The notes under the pieces are model-generated. The model did not search any database. It had not been told where the DNA came from and saw only the letters and a list, made by a program, of their open reading frames with translations. Below, piece after piece: positions 50,490 to 64,000 of a DNA stretch of 64,000 bases; the stretch's first letter is position 1; the number at the start of each line of letters is the position of its first letter. The position numbers and the translations under genes were made by a program. Source of the DNA: Siphlonurus alternatus (Eukaryota > Arthropoda > Insecta > Ephemeroptera > Siphlonuridae); assembly GCA_949825025.1 (NCBI GenBank), contig OX463782.1, positions 36,667,951 to 36,731,950 of the forward strand. Reading direction: 5' to 3'.

Positions 50490-52140
50490 AAACTCTAAAC
50501 AAATTTTAAAGAGACGTTACTGGTGAATAATTTGAAATCTTTTCTTAATTTACGATGGGAAAGAAAAGAAAGTCCACGATTATTCACTTATTAAGTTACG
50601 TTGCCCCTACTACATATACAACCAGCAATGTTTTATTGTAGAACAAGTTGCCTAACTTCCCGGCGGTCATCAAACAGACAGCAGTTTCATCGAGCAGTCT
50701 TGTGTGTCATCGTGTTCGCAACTTGAAATGAACTTTAACTTAACACTAGAATTAGCAAATAATTTTTTTATCACATGCTATACCAAGGAAGGGGGAGAGA
50801 GATATCCCACTATTTGATTGACTTTGTTAAAAAAATAATTGAATTTATTTTTTCTCACAAATTTTTTTTCGTAAAAATTCTTAACTAAGGACTACATTTT
50901 TTGTAGCAATATTTCACATTAAATTTATTCCCGCTTTTAAATTTCATTTGTTGTGAGTTGTTTCGCCCTTCTCCCCTCCTACCTCCCCTCCCTTCCCCCC
51001 ACGCGCACATTTTATATAGTATTAATGTTTAGAGTTAATGACAATCAGTTTGATAATTTAAATTATGTCAATAACTTTCTGTAGATGGTAACTTGTTAAC
51101 TATTTCATTTAAACTGAAGAATAATTAGACACTTATTTATTTATTTATTTATTTATTTTTTTTTTTTTAGAATGTGTTCAATATTGTATTTTATTTCCCT
51201 ACATTGCCATGGTACATTGTTTTCCATAAATGTGATTGATTTTATCTTAATATTTAATATTTCCATAGGATAACCAATTGAGAGTTATTTATATTTTAAA
51301 TAAAATCTAACAAGTTAAAATTGGATGCTATCACATAAATTTTAATATAGGTTCGGAAAATTTATTCTTCGCTTTCTTTCCCTCCATCTCTCTTATTACT
51401 GAACTAGGCTATCTTAACACTCATTTTTTAGGAGTGTCACTGTACGGGCCGTGTCACACAGGATTGAATGATTTTGCAGCGTGTGATTTAAAAAGTAAGA
51501 ACCTATAATTATATGCTATCAGATATAGCTGCGCACACAGCTTTGTATTTTATGTTTTCGTATGATAAGAAATTTAAAACCTGTTCTAATAATGAGAAAC
51601 ATATATACTATCATATCCCTACAATTGCATAAAAACACGTGCGACCTGTCTAAAAAAAAATTAATAGACCCTTATTATAAGAGACATTTTGTAATTCCTA
51701 TTTCTTCTAGTTCTTTACAAAATTTCAAATTGCATCTACTTCCAACCGGGAACATTGATGCAGTTCGAGTTTAGCTGAGGCACCATTGAACGTGACGTCA
51801 GAGACCACGTGACCGCGCCACATGAGTGACAAGACCATGTGACATTTAATCAAATTAATTTAATTTCCCACCAGAAGTACCCGGAAGTGAGTGGTTTCGG
51901 GCCTTCATATTCGTATTTAGCATTTAAAAATTTGACGACAGGTTTGTAAGAAAATTACTATCATGTTTTTAAATTTTCAAGACTCAGACATGAACAAGAC
52001 GACCAGAAACCTTTTACTTCCGGTTACTTCCGGCAGGAATGTTTCATAAATTTGACTGTACATTATTTCAATTTTGTATGTCTACAACTCAAACATCACG
52101 AAATGTTACCCTGCCCGCTTTGCTAAGGTTCATGGGACAA
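50490..52140. other. Repeat-derived and AT-rich DNA without a gene
   Basis: Contains a poly-T/ATTT run near 51130-51170 and a degenerate copy of the 4008-4190 MITE around 51440-51600. No coding sequence is recognised. Confidence 0.4.
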
Positions 52141-52147
52141 ATAATTC

Positions 52148-52413
52148 ACTGTAAATCTACACCTTCTTAAAATAAGACAAAAAAGTGTCCCCTTAATTAA
52201 GAAGGTCTTATTTTAAGAGATTTTTGTCTTGAAACAAGTTAATACATTCTTAAAATAAGAAACTATGTTCATAATTTCAGATATGTACTTGAACATAGGT
52301 TCTTATTTTAAGAATGTATTTACTTGTTTCAAGATAAAAATCTCTTAAAATAAGACTTTCTTAATTAAGGGGACGCATTTTTGTCTTATTTTAGGAAGGT
52401 GTAGATTTACAGT
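52148..52413. mobile_element. Near-perfect 266-bp palindrome
   Basis: ACTGTAAATCTACACCTTC and GAAGGTGTAGATTTACAGT at the ends, with TTCTTAAAATAAGA words throughout both arms. The centre is near 52280. Confidence 0.85.
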
Positions 52414-52715
52414 ATAGAGGCATGGTGGTATATAGGCTACAGTTTAATTTACATTATATTCCCTCCGGAAGTAGCCGGAAGTGTATCATTTCAGGCCTTC
52501 CTATTTATATTTCAGTATTACAATTTTGACACATTGGTCAGTACTTCTACTTCAAACCAATCTGTTAAGTTTCAAAATTGAATATTACAAACAAAATAGC
52601 CAAAACCTTCACACTTCTGGCTACATCCTAAGGAAACATCAAATTAATTTGACTGTATAAGCTAATACAAATATCTTTTTTTTTTTCTTAAAGGATTTTT
52701 TATTGGAAAAAACTA

Positions 52716-53562
52716 CACTGCAAAAACAACTAAATACCAAAGGCATTGAGAATCTCCACAATCACTTTTGCATCACCAAAAGTGTTTAGCTTCTCAATGC
52801 TTTTATTGTTTACGGTCTTCATACCTGTTGTAAAAAGCTAAAAAGTGATCACCAATCTAACTACTCGCCAGCTTAACTTCGGTAATCACTTTCGATCATA
52901 CCCTTACCACTGCACTGCTAATGCTTTCTTAGTAGGAAGAGTATTATTGAGGTATATAAAATAAATAAGAGCTATATGGTGAAATGATAAGGGTTCATTT
53001 CAATACAAGGTTATACAAATTTCGACCCTAGGGTAAAATTTGATGACGGTTCTAATGGTGACCCTTAAATTTGCGACCCTTTGACCCTTAAGGGTCAAAA
53101 GACCCTTAAATTTTTTTTTCGTGAAAAATTTCGAAATTGACATTAGCAATGTCCTTAATTAACTTTAGAGCTCTTATTTACGCATTTTAAGGGTCGACCC
53201 TTGGGGTCTAACAGGGGTCATTTTTAAAAGTATACAAATATTTATAACAAAATTGGTCAAAAACTGTGAGGATTATGGATTTAGCATTGGCTTTAATTGA
53301 TTCAGTAAGAATAATGACCCTCTAAGGGTCGACCCCTAAAATATATTACGATCTATTCCGCATATAATACTTCTAAATGCTATTAACATGCAATTTCTGA
53401 ATGCTAATTCTATTAACAAAAAACCTAATGTTTAAAACGTTAGTTTTTAAATGGTAAAAACAGTGATTAAATAGCAAATACATTTAGCTATTTTTCTAAA
53501 TACTTTTAACGTTCAGTAAATGTTAAAAGCATGGAGGGTCTGAATACCGATTTTTTGCAGTG
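52716..53562. mobile_element. TA-flanked TIR element CACTGCAAAAA
   Basis: CACTGCAAAAA at the left, TTTTTTGCAGTG at the right, TA on both sides. The interior contains AAGGGTCGACCCTTA-like words (53040-53340). No coding sequence. Confidence 0.6.
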
Positions 53563-53761
53563 TAATTTTTATACATTTGATTTAACATTTTTTTATTAAC
53601 GTCTGCACATTTAACCGTTACAAGAACTTACAATAAATTTTATTGCATTGTATAATATACATGATGTTATAGAGATTAGTAAAATTAAGATTATCTGGAC
53701 TCTCCAATCCGAATTGAAAACTCAAATTTTGCAGAGAGATTTATTTTATAATATATCAAGG

Positions 53762-54055
53762 ATGGAGTATTAAGCATAAAAATTTTTATTACAGAAATGG
53801 ACAGTGGGTGCCAAGTTACGCTACTCTATTTTTTTTCTGATTTTTTTAATTTTTTAATAATTATTTAAAAACAGAGAAAGTGTTACGCCTCTCTTAATAA
53901 AAAAGGATAGGACCTAAAAGAGGCGTGGGTTCAAATCCGATCTCGGCAAAACTTTTTAGCAATACTTCCCGGGTTCTAAAAAAATCATATTGGCATAGTT
54001 TTGCATCCTTTATCAATTTTTGCAATAAAAATAATGAGTTTGATACTCTATTCTA
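53762..54055. mobile_element. 330-bp palindromic MITE, diverged
   Basis: ATGGAGTATTAAGCATAAAA at the left, TGATACTCTATT at the right. The centre has GTGGGTTCAAATCCGATCTC, resembling a tRNA T-arm. Confidence 0.55.
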
Positions 54056-54271
54056 GCCTATATCTGCAAACTTATATATTTTTCAATTAGTTGAAATATT
54101 TTCACATTCGGTGCATGATAACCTTACACTTGTTGAATTGTATCGAACATTTTAAGTTTAGTGGTATCTACTCTGTTGTTTCTCAGATTTGTTTTTAACT
54201 AGAAATATGTTTTAAGGATTGACCTCAACTGATTGAGATCTCGGAATTTGCCCCTTTAAATGCTACATGAT

Positions 54272-54536
54272 TTGCAGAGAACTTAGAACTCACCATCAAT
54301 AGATAGCATGTAAATTTTGGAGTGGATCGGTCTTATCAGTTTTGAGAAAACTGACGTAGAAGTTTAACATTGGCCTTATGGACGGAAACCGGAAATGGAA
54401 CCATTGTGAGGAAACCGCCCCCTTAAATCTGCTCAAACCATAAGTGATTAGGTTTTAGAGCATTCTCGAAATTTTAAAACTTATTTCATTCGATTACGTC
54501 TGACAGAAAGTTCCTTTGACTCTCGTAGTAACTGAA
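54272..54536. repeat. Dispersed repeat, copy 2
   Basis: Matches 1056-1315, including GTTTAACATTGGCCTTATGG and CATAAGTGATTAGGTTTTAG. Confidence 0.65.
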
Positions 54537-54771
54537 TTAAGACCATGTAGTAAGATCATGAATCGTTGAGAACTTTGAGAAGAAAGAGTTTTCGTCTTCA
54601 GTCTATGTTAGAGACCTCCGTGTCTTATAACAAAAAAATCTGACCGATTTTTTATAATTCACGAGGTTTGCAAATTTTGGTCAAATATCTATTTTGGACT
54701 TAAAAGAATGATCCCTGACTCCCTGATCAGTGTCATTTGAGTGAATAGACAACGTGCATGAAAAAATTTCA

Positions 54772-55497
54772 TTGCATAAATGAATAGAGGGTAATAAATT
54801 ATGCTACTCTGATTTTTTGAGTCCCGGAACTATTTTTAAATAATGGACAATTTGCATCAACTTTTTTTAGTAGCTCAATCGAAAGAGGAGGTCGAAAAAT
54901 ACACCTGTGAATTTTATGCGATTTTTATTCGTACTGCATCATGACTAAAAGAGAGGTCACGTGACCTGGAGCCGGCGCCCGTGTCGCCCGTGACGTCACT
55001 CAACTGTTTCGTGAAACAAACGATCGACTTTATAACGCTTGCAAACAACCACGTTGCTATGGAAACAAGCAACCATTAATTTATTGTTTACAAGTGTTAT
55101 ATAGACAATCGTTTGCTTGACCAGACAGTTCAATGACGTCACGGGCGACACGGGCGCCGGCTCCAGGTCACGTGACCTCTCTTTTAGCCATGATGCAGTA
55201 CGAATGAAAATCGCATAAAATTCACAGGTGTATTTTTCGACCTCCTCTTTCGATGGAGCTACGAAAAAAAGTTGATGCAAATTGTCCATTATTGAAAGTT
55301 CTGTGATTTAAATTGGCACCCCTGAATCCTTAATAAAAAGGATAGAGACTAGACGCCTATTGACGCCTCCAGGGGGCATGGCTGCACTTTTAATAATTAT
55401 TTAAAAATAGTTCTGGGTCTAAAAAAATGTGAAAATATTCAGCGTAGCATAATTTGGTACCCTCTATAATCATTTCTGCATTAAAATGTCCATTGAA
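54772..55497. mobile_element. Palindromic MITE split by another palindrome
   Basis: Left arm 54772-54841 (GAATAGAGGGTAATAAATTATG), right part 55290-55497 (GGTACCCTCTATAATCATTT). The centre is of the second subfamily (TTGGCACCCCTG, CGCCTCCAGGGGGC). The insertion is at 54842-55290. Confidence 0.65.
54842..55290. mobile_element. Palindromic element related to the 2-kb palindrome
   Basis: TGGACAATTTGCATCAACTT and its complement form the ends. The arms carry TCACGTGACCTGGAGCCGGC and GTGACGTCA. It shares AATCGAAAGAGG and GTGAATTTTATGCGA with 24481-26455. Confidence 0.75.
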
Positions 55498-56388
55498 GTT
55501 TGCGCGTCACCCGATGTGTGTAACCTTCTGTGGGAACGTGCTTATTGTTGAAAATGGTCACCCATCTAACTTCTAACTACACTAGGCGTTGCTTGACTTC
55601 AGTTATCTAACGAGACCCGGTCAAACGTCATACTGCACAATGTATATACAAATTTAAAGTTATATTTGATATAATATATAAAAATTCATAAGCCACCAAA
55701 CTTTATATATAGGTATAAGTTTATGAGTATGCCATAACTGAAATTGTGCCAATTTTCTTACATACCCTGTTATTTTATATAATATAACTTATACATATCA
55801 TGAATATTTTTAAAATTTAAACAATAAGTGTTATTATTTTGCCCTATATTATTACAATATATACTGAAATATCAAATGTGTGAATCAGCTATTCTCCTTG
55901 TTTTTTCTTTTTTTCTGAGTTGAAATAAATTTCATTTTTTATACGCTAATAAGCTCTCTCTTCGTCTAATTCTCTCCTATTTTGTATCATTTTAGAGGAA
56001 AAATTACAGAAAAAGACGAGATTACGTATTTTTCCCCTCTTAGTTCTTAAGCATAAAATTTTAGAAATAATTTTCTCCACTTCATTCCCTACTTTGAGCG
56101 AGGAAGTAATAAGTAATAAGATGTGTTTTACAGATAAAATGTTTAATTAAGTTTAGACGTGTAAAGGATGAGTTGAAGACGTAATTTTTCAACTAAAGTA
56201 AGATAAACCAAACTAATTGACAAGCAAGTTTATTCGAATTTAAATATATTGCATGAAGATAAACAATTGATATAATGCAGTGGGTATAGATATCTATATA
56301 TTACATCTATACACCATCCATATAAGGCAAATTTAATGCATTTGTCCCCGTTACACCACAGCAGTCTCTGAAGAAAAAATCCGTCTGG

Positions 56389-56720
56389 AATGGACAACAT
56401 ATATGAAAAAATTTTATTGCAGAAACGAATAGATGGTACCAAATTATGAAACTCTGAAATTTTTCAGTTTTTTTTGAAACCCGGAACTATTTTTAAATGA
56501 TTATTTAAAGTCCTGTGATTTCAATTGGCACCCCTGCAGCCTTAATAAAAAGGATAGAGGCTGGGCGCCTATTGACGCCTCCAGGGGGCGTGGCCGCACT
56601 TTCAATAATTATTTAAAAATAGTTCTGGGTCTCAAAGAAATCTGAAAGAATTCAGAGTAGCATAATTTGGTACCCTCTATTCATTTCTGCAATAAAAATT
56701 TTTCGTGTATGTTGTCCATT
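56389..56720. mobile_element. Palindromic MITE, second subfamily
   Basis: AATGGACAACATATATG and GTATGTTGTCCATT ends; internal TTGGCACCCCTGCAGCC and CGCCTCCAGGGGGCGTGG. Same subfamily as 59391-59722. Confidence 0.75.
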
Positions 56721-56993
56721 CCCTATGTGATAACATTGACCTCATCGTCATGTTTATGTGACCCGCCATTTGACCCGACACAATTAATCTTATCAGACGA
56801 CAAAAACTGCAAACGCGCAAGTTGAAATAAATGTTATCTTTTGTTCGCTATTACGCTCTCCTCTCGTTTGATGTCTCCTCTTTTGCACCATTTTAGAGGA
56901 TAAAGGACAGGATTATGAATTGTTTCCTCATATTGAGCATATGATATTAGAAATATTGTTTCCATTTCATCCTCTCTTTGAGCAAAAAGGATA

Positions 56994-57387
56994 TGTAAGA
57001 TTCAATTTATCTTACAATAATTATTATTTATTGAACTTGCTTAGTGGTGTGATGTATAAATGATTTAGACGACACAAAGAGTTTAATTTACACTTCACCC
57101 TTTATTGTACAACTCGCACACATTACAGTTAAATCGTAACATGTATTTAATAAAATTAGGGTTAATAATTTCTTATTAATTCTTAGCACAATTGGCGATC
57201 GCGGAGGTCGGCTAGTCCGTGCCGTCTCCACTCCACGAGTCCCGATGCCAGCTCACCTCCGCTCCGTGCTTATTTTGCCAGCCATGCAGTTCTCACCATA
57301 CAGAACTGTTCATGGTGCAACCACGTTCCTAAGCCCGGAGCAAAAGTGACTGTGGGACTAAGGGCGGCAGTAATGCTGACCATTACA
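56994..57387 (-). mobile_element. Probable solo LTR
   Basis: It begins TGTAAG and ends TTACA, flanked by GATA at 56990-56993 and 57388-57391. It interrupts a dispersed repeat that is continuous near 55940-56190 and 22100-22340. On the minus strand an AATAAA precedes the end, and the interior is GC-richer than the surroundings. It is unrelated in sequence to the LTR at 59829. Confidence 0.55.
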
Positions 57388-57849
57388 GATATAAGATGTG
57401 TTTCAGAGGTAATATTAAGATTAATTTTAAATGTGTAAAGTAGGATTTGAAGATGTAATTTTTCAACAATTAAGTGAAGTAAACTTATAATTTTAACGTA
57501 TCAATTAAAGTTCCGCGAGTACAGTCGAGTTCTGTGAACTATATCCTAACAAAAAACTAATCAATTAATTGAAAAAGTATGAAGTATAAAAAGAATTAAC
57601 CAAAACGTATATTTACGGAGAGGGAAAGAATTTTTAGTACAAAACACATGGCATACTACTTGCTGACTTTTAATATTTAAATGCATATTTGCTGGCATCC
57701 AGAAGTAAATAATTAGGTTCGGACAAAACTTTTCACCCCAACGCGTTGGGATCATTCGAAATTCCAAGAAGCGAAATTCGCGTTTAGAGCATCGCAATTT
57801 TGACCCCAACGCGTTGGACACCTCAGCAAAATTCACTATTTTACATATT

Positions 57850-59390
<1,541 letters not shown>

Positions 59391-59722
59391 AATGGAAAAC
59401 AAACATGAAAAAATATTATTGCAGAAATGAATAGATGGTACGAAATTATGCTACTCTGAATTTTTTCAGACTTTTTTGAAACCCGGAACTATTTTTAAAT
59501 AATTATTGAAAGTCCTGTGATTTCCGTTGGCACCCCTGCAGCCTTAATAAAAAGGATAGAGACTGGACGCCTATTGACGCCTCCAGGGGGCGTGGCCGCA
59601 CTTTCAATAATTAATTAAAAATAGTTCTGGGTTTCAAAAAAACCTAAAAGAATTCATAGTAGCATAATTTGGTACCCTCTATTCATTTCTGCAATAAAAA
59701 AATTTCATGCATGTTGTCCATT
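59391..59722. mobile_element. Palindromic MITE, second subfamily
   Basis: AATGGAAAACAAACATG and CATGCATGTTGTCCATT ends, centre TTGGCACCCCTGCAGCC and GGGGGCGTGGCC. Nearly the same as the copy at 56389. Confidence 0.75.
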
Positions 59723-59828
59723 GGCGCAATTCACGAAGCAGTTAGCTAAGTTTCTAGCCACGTTTAGCTTATATCTTCGATAAATAAGCTATCATAACAT
59801 TTTAACAATAGTCTGTGCTGGATATATA

Positions 59829-60147
59829 TGTAACCCACAGTTTTGTATAATTAAAAATGGAAAAGTACTGAGCCTGAGTCAGCATGTGCTCAGGATGTTG
59901 AAGAGCGGTGTGTTCGTAGCTGCGATGCACTCAGCGGTATTTGCTGACGCAAGTGCAGGGTAAAGTTCAATATAGCAGCTCGAGCATTACCTGCACAGCT
60001 AGCCCTCAGGCAGGAGTGACACGGCACAAGCCCGATGCGTGTCACGTATAGAGAAACCGTGTAACGTAATTTTGAATAAATGTATATATTTGTAACATAG
60101 CAAATATATTCTTATTTGAGCCTGACCCCCATAAATAGTTGTTTACA
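59829..60147 (+). repeat. Probable 5' LTR of a Ty3/gypsy retrotransposon
   Basis: Starts TGTAACC and ends TTTACA, with inverted TGTAA/TTACA ends. It holds an AATAAA-like signal near 60074, and the primer-binding site follows after two bases. The partner LTR lies beyond the window, so the left boundary is a proposal. Confidence 0.55.
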
Positions 60148-60149
60148 AT

Positions 60150-60165
60150 TGGTGTCAAGAAGTGG
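60150..60165 (+). promoter_or_regulatory. Primer-binding site, tRNA-Leu type
   Basis: TGGTGTCAAGAAGTGG resembles the complement of the 3' end of tRNA-Leu (TGGTGTCAGAAGTGG) with one extra base. It lies immediately downstream of the LTR. Confidence 0.55.
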
Positions 60166-60607
60166 CGAAATCTGGTTTTTTGAGATTTCGGATTTTTTTG
60201 GAAACGGGCAGGCTCTTGTTTGCCTATACAATTAAAAGTGCGCAACCTGTGCAACGCGTGTTCCTGGACAATATTTTTGGTGCTGGACTTTGTCGCGGTT
60301 TCGTCGTGAAGTGCGTTTCGTCCTGCGTGGGTGCCGGAGGATCGAGGACCAGTTTGCCCAGCAGCAGCTCAGCCCAGCAGCAGCCTAGCAGTACCGTGGA
60401 GCGATGCGCATCGGTATTGGATACGCTGGCCCGTAAGTGTTACTGTTTATTTTTTCCTAGCATATTTTGTGGACAATCGAGTGTGTTATTTGGATCTGTA
60501 GCTATGGCGCGTGTATTATTTTGGTCCTATTTCGGCTCATGTTTTTTTGTGCATGTTTTGGCCTAGTATTCTAGTGTTCATTTGATCGGATTGCATTCAG
60601 CGCCAAG

Positions 60608-61859
60608 ATGAGTGTTATGATCGGGGATAGGAAGTTGACAATGCAGGAGGCCGTGGACGCTTTAACTGCGTCATTAACAGCTGTCCAGACCCGAAATGGG
60701 GATTTGCAGGCCGAAATGAAGGCGATGAAAGAGCAGCATGACCGTGAAGTAAAGCAGCTGAAGGAGCAACTAGGGGAGCGTAGTGCATCTGGCGCGGGAA
60801 ATCCAAGTGAGTCGGGAGCGGCTGCAGTGCCGTTGTCGGTGAATTTTGATGTTAGCCGCACTATACCAACGTTCGCTGGGAAGGCGAAAGAAAATGTCTT
60901 GTTTTATTTCAAGAAGATTGACCAGGCAGCAGGCTTGGTAGGTTGGAAAGATGCAGCAAAGCTAGCCGTGGCCAGGCAGTACTTGGATGCTGAGGCTCTG
61001 GAGTGGGCTGAAAGTGACGAGAAGGCGAAGAATGCCGAATCGTACTGTATTTTCAGGGGGTTAGCAGAGGCTAGATTTAAGTCCAAGAAGCCATCTCGTT
61101 ATTTCAGAGAGAAGCTTGCCAATTTGGAGATCAAGCCGGACGAAGATATCGAGCAGTTTGCGGACAGAATTAAATCGACAAACTCAAATACTTATATGCT
61201 AACCGAGCCTATAAGTAGCGGAGGCTAATAAGGCTATTCGTTTCGAGGCCGACCAGAGAGCCTTAGATTCCTTCCTGAACGGTCTCAAAGGAGAGATTGG
61301 GGAGAAGACGAGAAACAGCTGTCCCGACACGTTCGAGAACGCAGTAGCAGCAGCAGTTCGCTACCAGGAGGCGGCTAGACGTTATGTGGATGAAGCCAAG
61401 AGCAAGTCAGTTTTTGTGGCAGCGTCCAAGTGTGGCGAGTGTCATAAAACGGGCTTCCATCGTCGTGGTTGCAGCGCAGCAGTAAAGCAGGAGGTGCGAG
61501 CCCAAAACCATGGAGGAAAGCGTGGTTACCGCTGGGGTTCGCGTGGGTCCCAGGGGTACCAAGGGTCCCAGTGGGGCAGAGGAGACCGAAGTGATCGCCC
61601 CAATAGTTCCCAGTGGGGGCAGAACAACGCGCGTGAGCGTGGGAACTACGGAGGTTACGGCCGTGATCGTGGATACTACCGTGAGGGCAGTGGCCGGGGC
61701 TTCCGTGGATACAGGCCTCGTGACCAGGACGTCAAGCGTGGAAGAGATGACGTCATTCAAGAGGTCAGGAATAGTGCGCGGGTCACCGAGGTGGGCCAAA
61801 ATGCGCAGAGAGCTCCACCACCCACGGGCAGGGGCTCGGACGCGCCTTCGTCCCAATAA
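60608..61859 (+). pseudogene. gag: Ty3/gypsy gag, frameshifted
   Basis: An N-terminal coiled-coil segment (ALTASLTAVQTRNGDLQAEM onward) and a capsid-like region (IPTFAGKAKENVLFYFKKID through RYFREKLANLEIKPDEDIEQ) run in one frame from 60608 to a stop at 61226. The capsid C-terminus continues in another frame from about 61222 (IRFEADQRALDSFLNGLKG) to a Gly/Arg-rich tail ending at 61857-61859. A single indel near 61220 explains this. The nucleocapsid has CGECHKTGFHRRGC, a zinc-knuckle with CX2CX5HX3C spacing instead of CX2CX4HX4C. RGY/RGS repeats follow. Confidence 0.75.
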
Positions 61860-64000
61860 ACAGCGCTGAGGGACAAAGTAACTGCGACGAGGGGCCAAAT
61901 CAGCTGATAATTAGTGCAAAATGGAACGGAGAAGATCTTAAATTTTTGGTAGACACAGCAGCACAAGTATCAGTGATTTGGCACCATAGTGGGACAAGAG
62001 ATCTACGACCGAGCAAGTTTAATATAGTCAGCCTGGGCAATAATATAGTCAGATCTTATGGCTACATTAACAAGAAATTACGTATTAACGGTAGAAAGTA
62101 TAGAATGGAAATGCATGTGGTCGAACACCACAATAGCCAATACGAGGGCTTGTTAGGACTTGATTTCTTGCGGAAGTATCAGGGCGTTATAGACGTAGCA
62201 AATCAGGAGATAATGCTCTGCGGCGGCAGGGTGTCGCTAGCCTCCTGTACAGCAGATTCACATAAACATGTTGATGCCTTGGGAATCGCAACCCCAGACG
62301 GGCTCTTGCCAACATATAGTGAGCTGGTGCTGCCTGACCCTGTTACTATTCCTCCAGAGGCTGCGAAAATGATTTTTCTACAGGTACCTAGAAAGCAATT
62401 AAGTGCAAAAAGAGATGCTGTATATGTTGTTGATCCGCTAGAAATAAATCAAGAGCTCGATGAGAAGAAAATATATGTCGCGCGCAGCGTTAGCAAGGCC
62501 ATAAGAAATGAGTGTGGTTCTGAGCGCTGTAAATCTGACTGCAATAGGTGGAAATATTTGTTGCCGGTAAAATTAATTAATCTTAGCAGAGCTGAGGTGA
62601 AGTTGAGGAAAGGCAGCAAAGCTGGAGTTACACAAGAAGTGTCAAGTTGCAGTATAGTAAACACGGAAGTAAATAGCGCGGCGTCAGCGGATTCCAGTTA
62701 CACTGAAGAAAAGAGTGTGCATATAGCGTCATGCATGCAGCCAAATGATAATGAAATGAAAATAGATGCAGCTATCCTAGAAGAAAAATTGAAGCACTTA
62801 TCAGAAGAAGATAAGAAGAAATACCGTGATTTGATAATGAATGAATTTGAGATTGTGTTTTTGGCAGGAAAGAAACACAAGGCCACGACCCTTATAGAAC
62901 ACAAGATCAACACAGGGAATGCAGCCCCTGTGAGACGCCGTGGTTATAAAATTGCCCATGCTTTACAGCCGTACGCCGATGAGTTGGTTGGTGCCCAAAT
63001 AGATGCTGGTATCATCACCCAGAGTTTTAGCCCTTGGAGTGCTGGTTTGGTCCTTGTTCCTAAAAAAACAGCTGATGGTTCCCTTAGATATCGAATTACG
63101 CTGGATTTCAGACCCTTGAACTCAGTTACTGTCCCTGAAACCTACCCAATCCCTAATATTTCAGATAATATCAATAACCTATCAAATTGCAATGTTTTTA
63201 CTGTACTAGATTTGAAAGATTCGTATTACCACATACCTATTGCAAAGGACGACCAACCGAAGACAGGATTTTCAGTCCCGTCAGGAAAGCATGCAGGGCA
63301 TTATGAATATAAATACATGGCCATGGGTCTGAGGAATGCAGCAACGACTTTTCAGCGTTTTATCGATGGTGTGCTGCATGGTATACAGCCTATGATAGTT
63401 TTGTCCTACATAGATGACCTCATTATTTTTGGCCGGGATTTAGACGAAAATATTTCGAGACTTCGAGAAGTTCTGCAGCGCCTGAAGAATGCAAATCTGA
63501 CGTGTCAGTTGTCAAAGTGTCAGTTCGCTGTGTCTGAAGTACACTACTGTGGTGTGTACATATCCAACAATAAGGTGAAACCGGATCCTAAGCTTATAGA
63601 GAAGATCAAGGATTTTCCCATCCCCAAAGACGTTCGTGACGTCATGAGTTTCCTGGGGGTGTCAGGTTACTATCGCAGGTGGATTAAGGGGTATGCAGAC
63701 ATCGCTAGACCTCTTACTGATCTGTTGAGGGACAACCAGAGAAATACACGGAAGAAAATTGAGTTTACGCCAGAATGTGTGGAGGCATTTAATACCCTAA
63801 AGGAAAAGTTGATGTCATATCCTGTTCTCATTATACCTGACATGAACAAAGAGTTTAGGTTGTCAGTGGATTGCTCAGGGTATGCAGCAGGGTGTGTTCT
63901 GGAGCAGTTAGGGGATGACAAGAAGTATCATCCGTGTGCATATGCTTCCAGAAAGTTGAACAAAGCTGAACAAGGGTATAGTGCTACAGATCGTGAGATG
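61775..64000 (+). CDS. pol: Ty3/gypsy pol: protease, reverse transcriptase, RNase H start (runs off the edge)
   Basis: Open to the window end, in the -1 frame relative to the end of gag and overlapping it for about 85 nt, so it is probably expressed by a -1 frameshift. Aspartic protease FLVDTAAQVSVIW (about 61950) and GLLGLDFL. Reverse transcriptase: WSAGLVLVPKK, LDFRPLNSVT, FTVLDLKDSYYHIPI, YMAMGLRNAATTFQRFID and the catalytic YIDDLIIF (about 63408-63431). Then the tether FLGVSGYYRRWIKGYADIA and the first RNase H strand FRLSVDCSGYAAGCVLEQL. Integrase would lie beyond the window. No stop interrupts the visible part, so pol looks intact. Confidence 0.88.

Noticed and set aside
60162..60566. 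A coding sequence between the primer-binding site and gag
   Set aside because: It lies in the leader of the retrotransposon, shows no known domain and ends before gag in another frame.
61407..61898. A 163-codon minus-strand frame
   Set aside because: It is the antisense shadow of the Gly/Arg-rich gag tail.

Overview
The window is AT-rich animal DNA with spliced genes, GT-AG introns, SINEs and several families of palindromic DNA transposons. The caspase in it resembles arthropod effector caspases: an AKD-x-x-Y-x-x-x-x-LW stretch follows the catalytic-His segment. I therefore read it as an arthropod, probably insect-like, genome. The species cannot be named from the sequence.

The main content is one plus-strand gene of about 38 kb (6008-43899). 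I assembled it from splice sites and reading phase. Seventeen exons join without a frame break into a predicted 1777-residue protein. Its order is: a complete caspase domain (residues 1-261) with Arg45, His103, Cys145 and Arg191 in place; an acidic/basic linker from two duplicated exons (261-341); a second, degenerate caspase domain that has lost the catalytic residues (341-560); an NB-ARC ATPase of the type found in NB-ARC/TPR proteins (561-983); a helical region (983-1158); and four tandem TPR-like helical units of about 122-130 residues (1159 to about 1655) with a basic C-terminal tail. No CARD, DED or other death fold is visible. The protein thus looks like an executioner-type caspase, a c-FLIP-like pseudocaspase and an Apaf-1-like STAND ATPase with a sensor-like repeat region in one chain, a possible single-chain apoptosome or inflammasome. 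A second NB-ARC exon (28431-29297) lies between the pseudocaspase and the full NB-ARC. It has the same entry phase but ends in its own stop codon, which would give an 848-residue short form.

The introns and flanks are dense in mobile elements. Several are delimited by target-site duplications: an AGCC-ended element with TTA duplications (14820-20346) inside a larger TIR element (13920-20771); a hAT-like element with an 8-bp duplication (30417-32606) inside a TA-flanked element (29437-32620); TTAA-flanked palindromes (1896-2281, 49195-49579); a family of about 330-bp palindromes with about ten copies; a roughly 2-kb palindrome carrying tRNA-like sequence (24481-26455); a 5S-rRNA-headed SINE and a tRNA-headed SINE; and a probable solo LTR. 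From 59829 to the right edge lies the 5' part of a Ty3/gypsy retrotransposon: LTR, primer-binding site, frameshifted gag, then protease, reverse transcriptase and the start of RNase H.

From 43900 to about 59800 I found no gene, only repeats and AT-rich DNA. The same holds from 1 to about 5965. All statements come from reading the sequence. No alignment or search was run, so family names rest on motif recognition.
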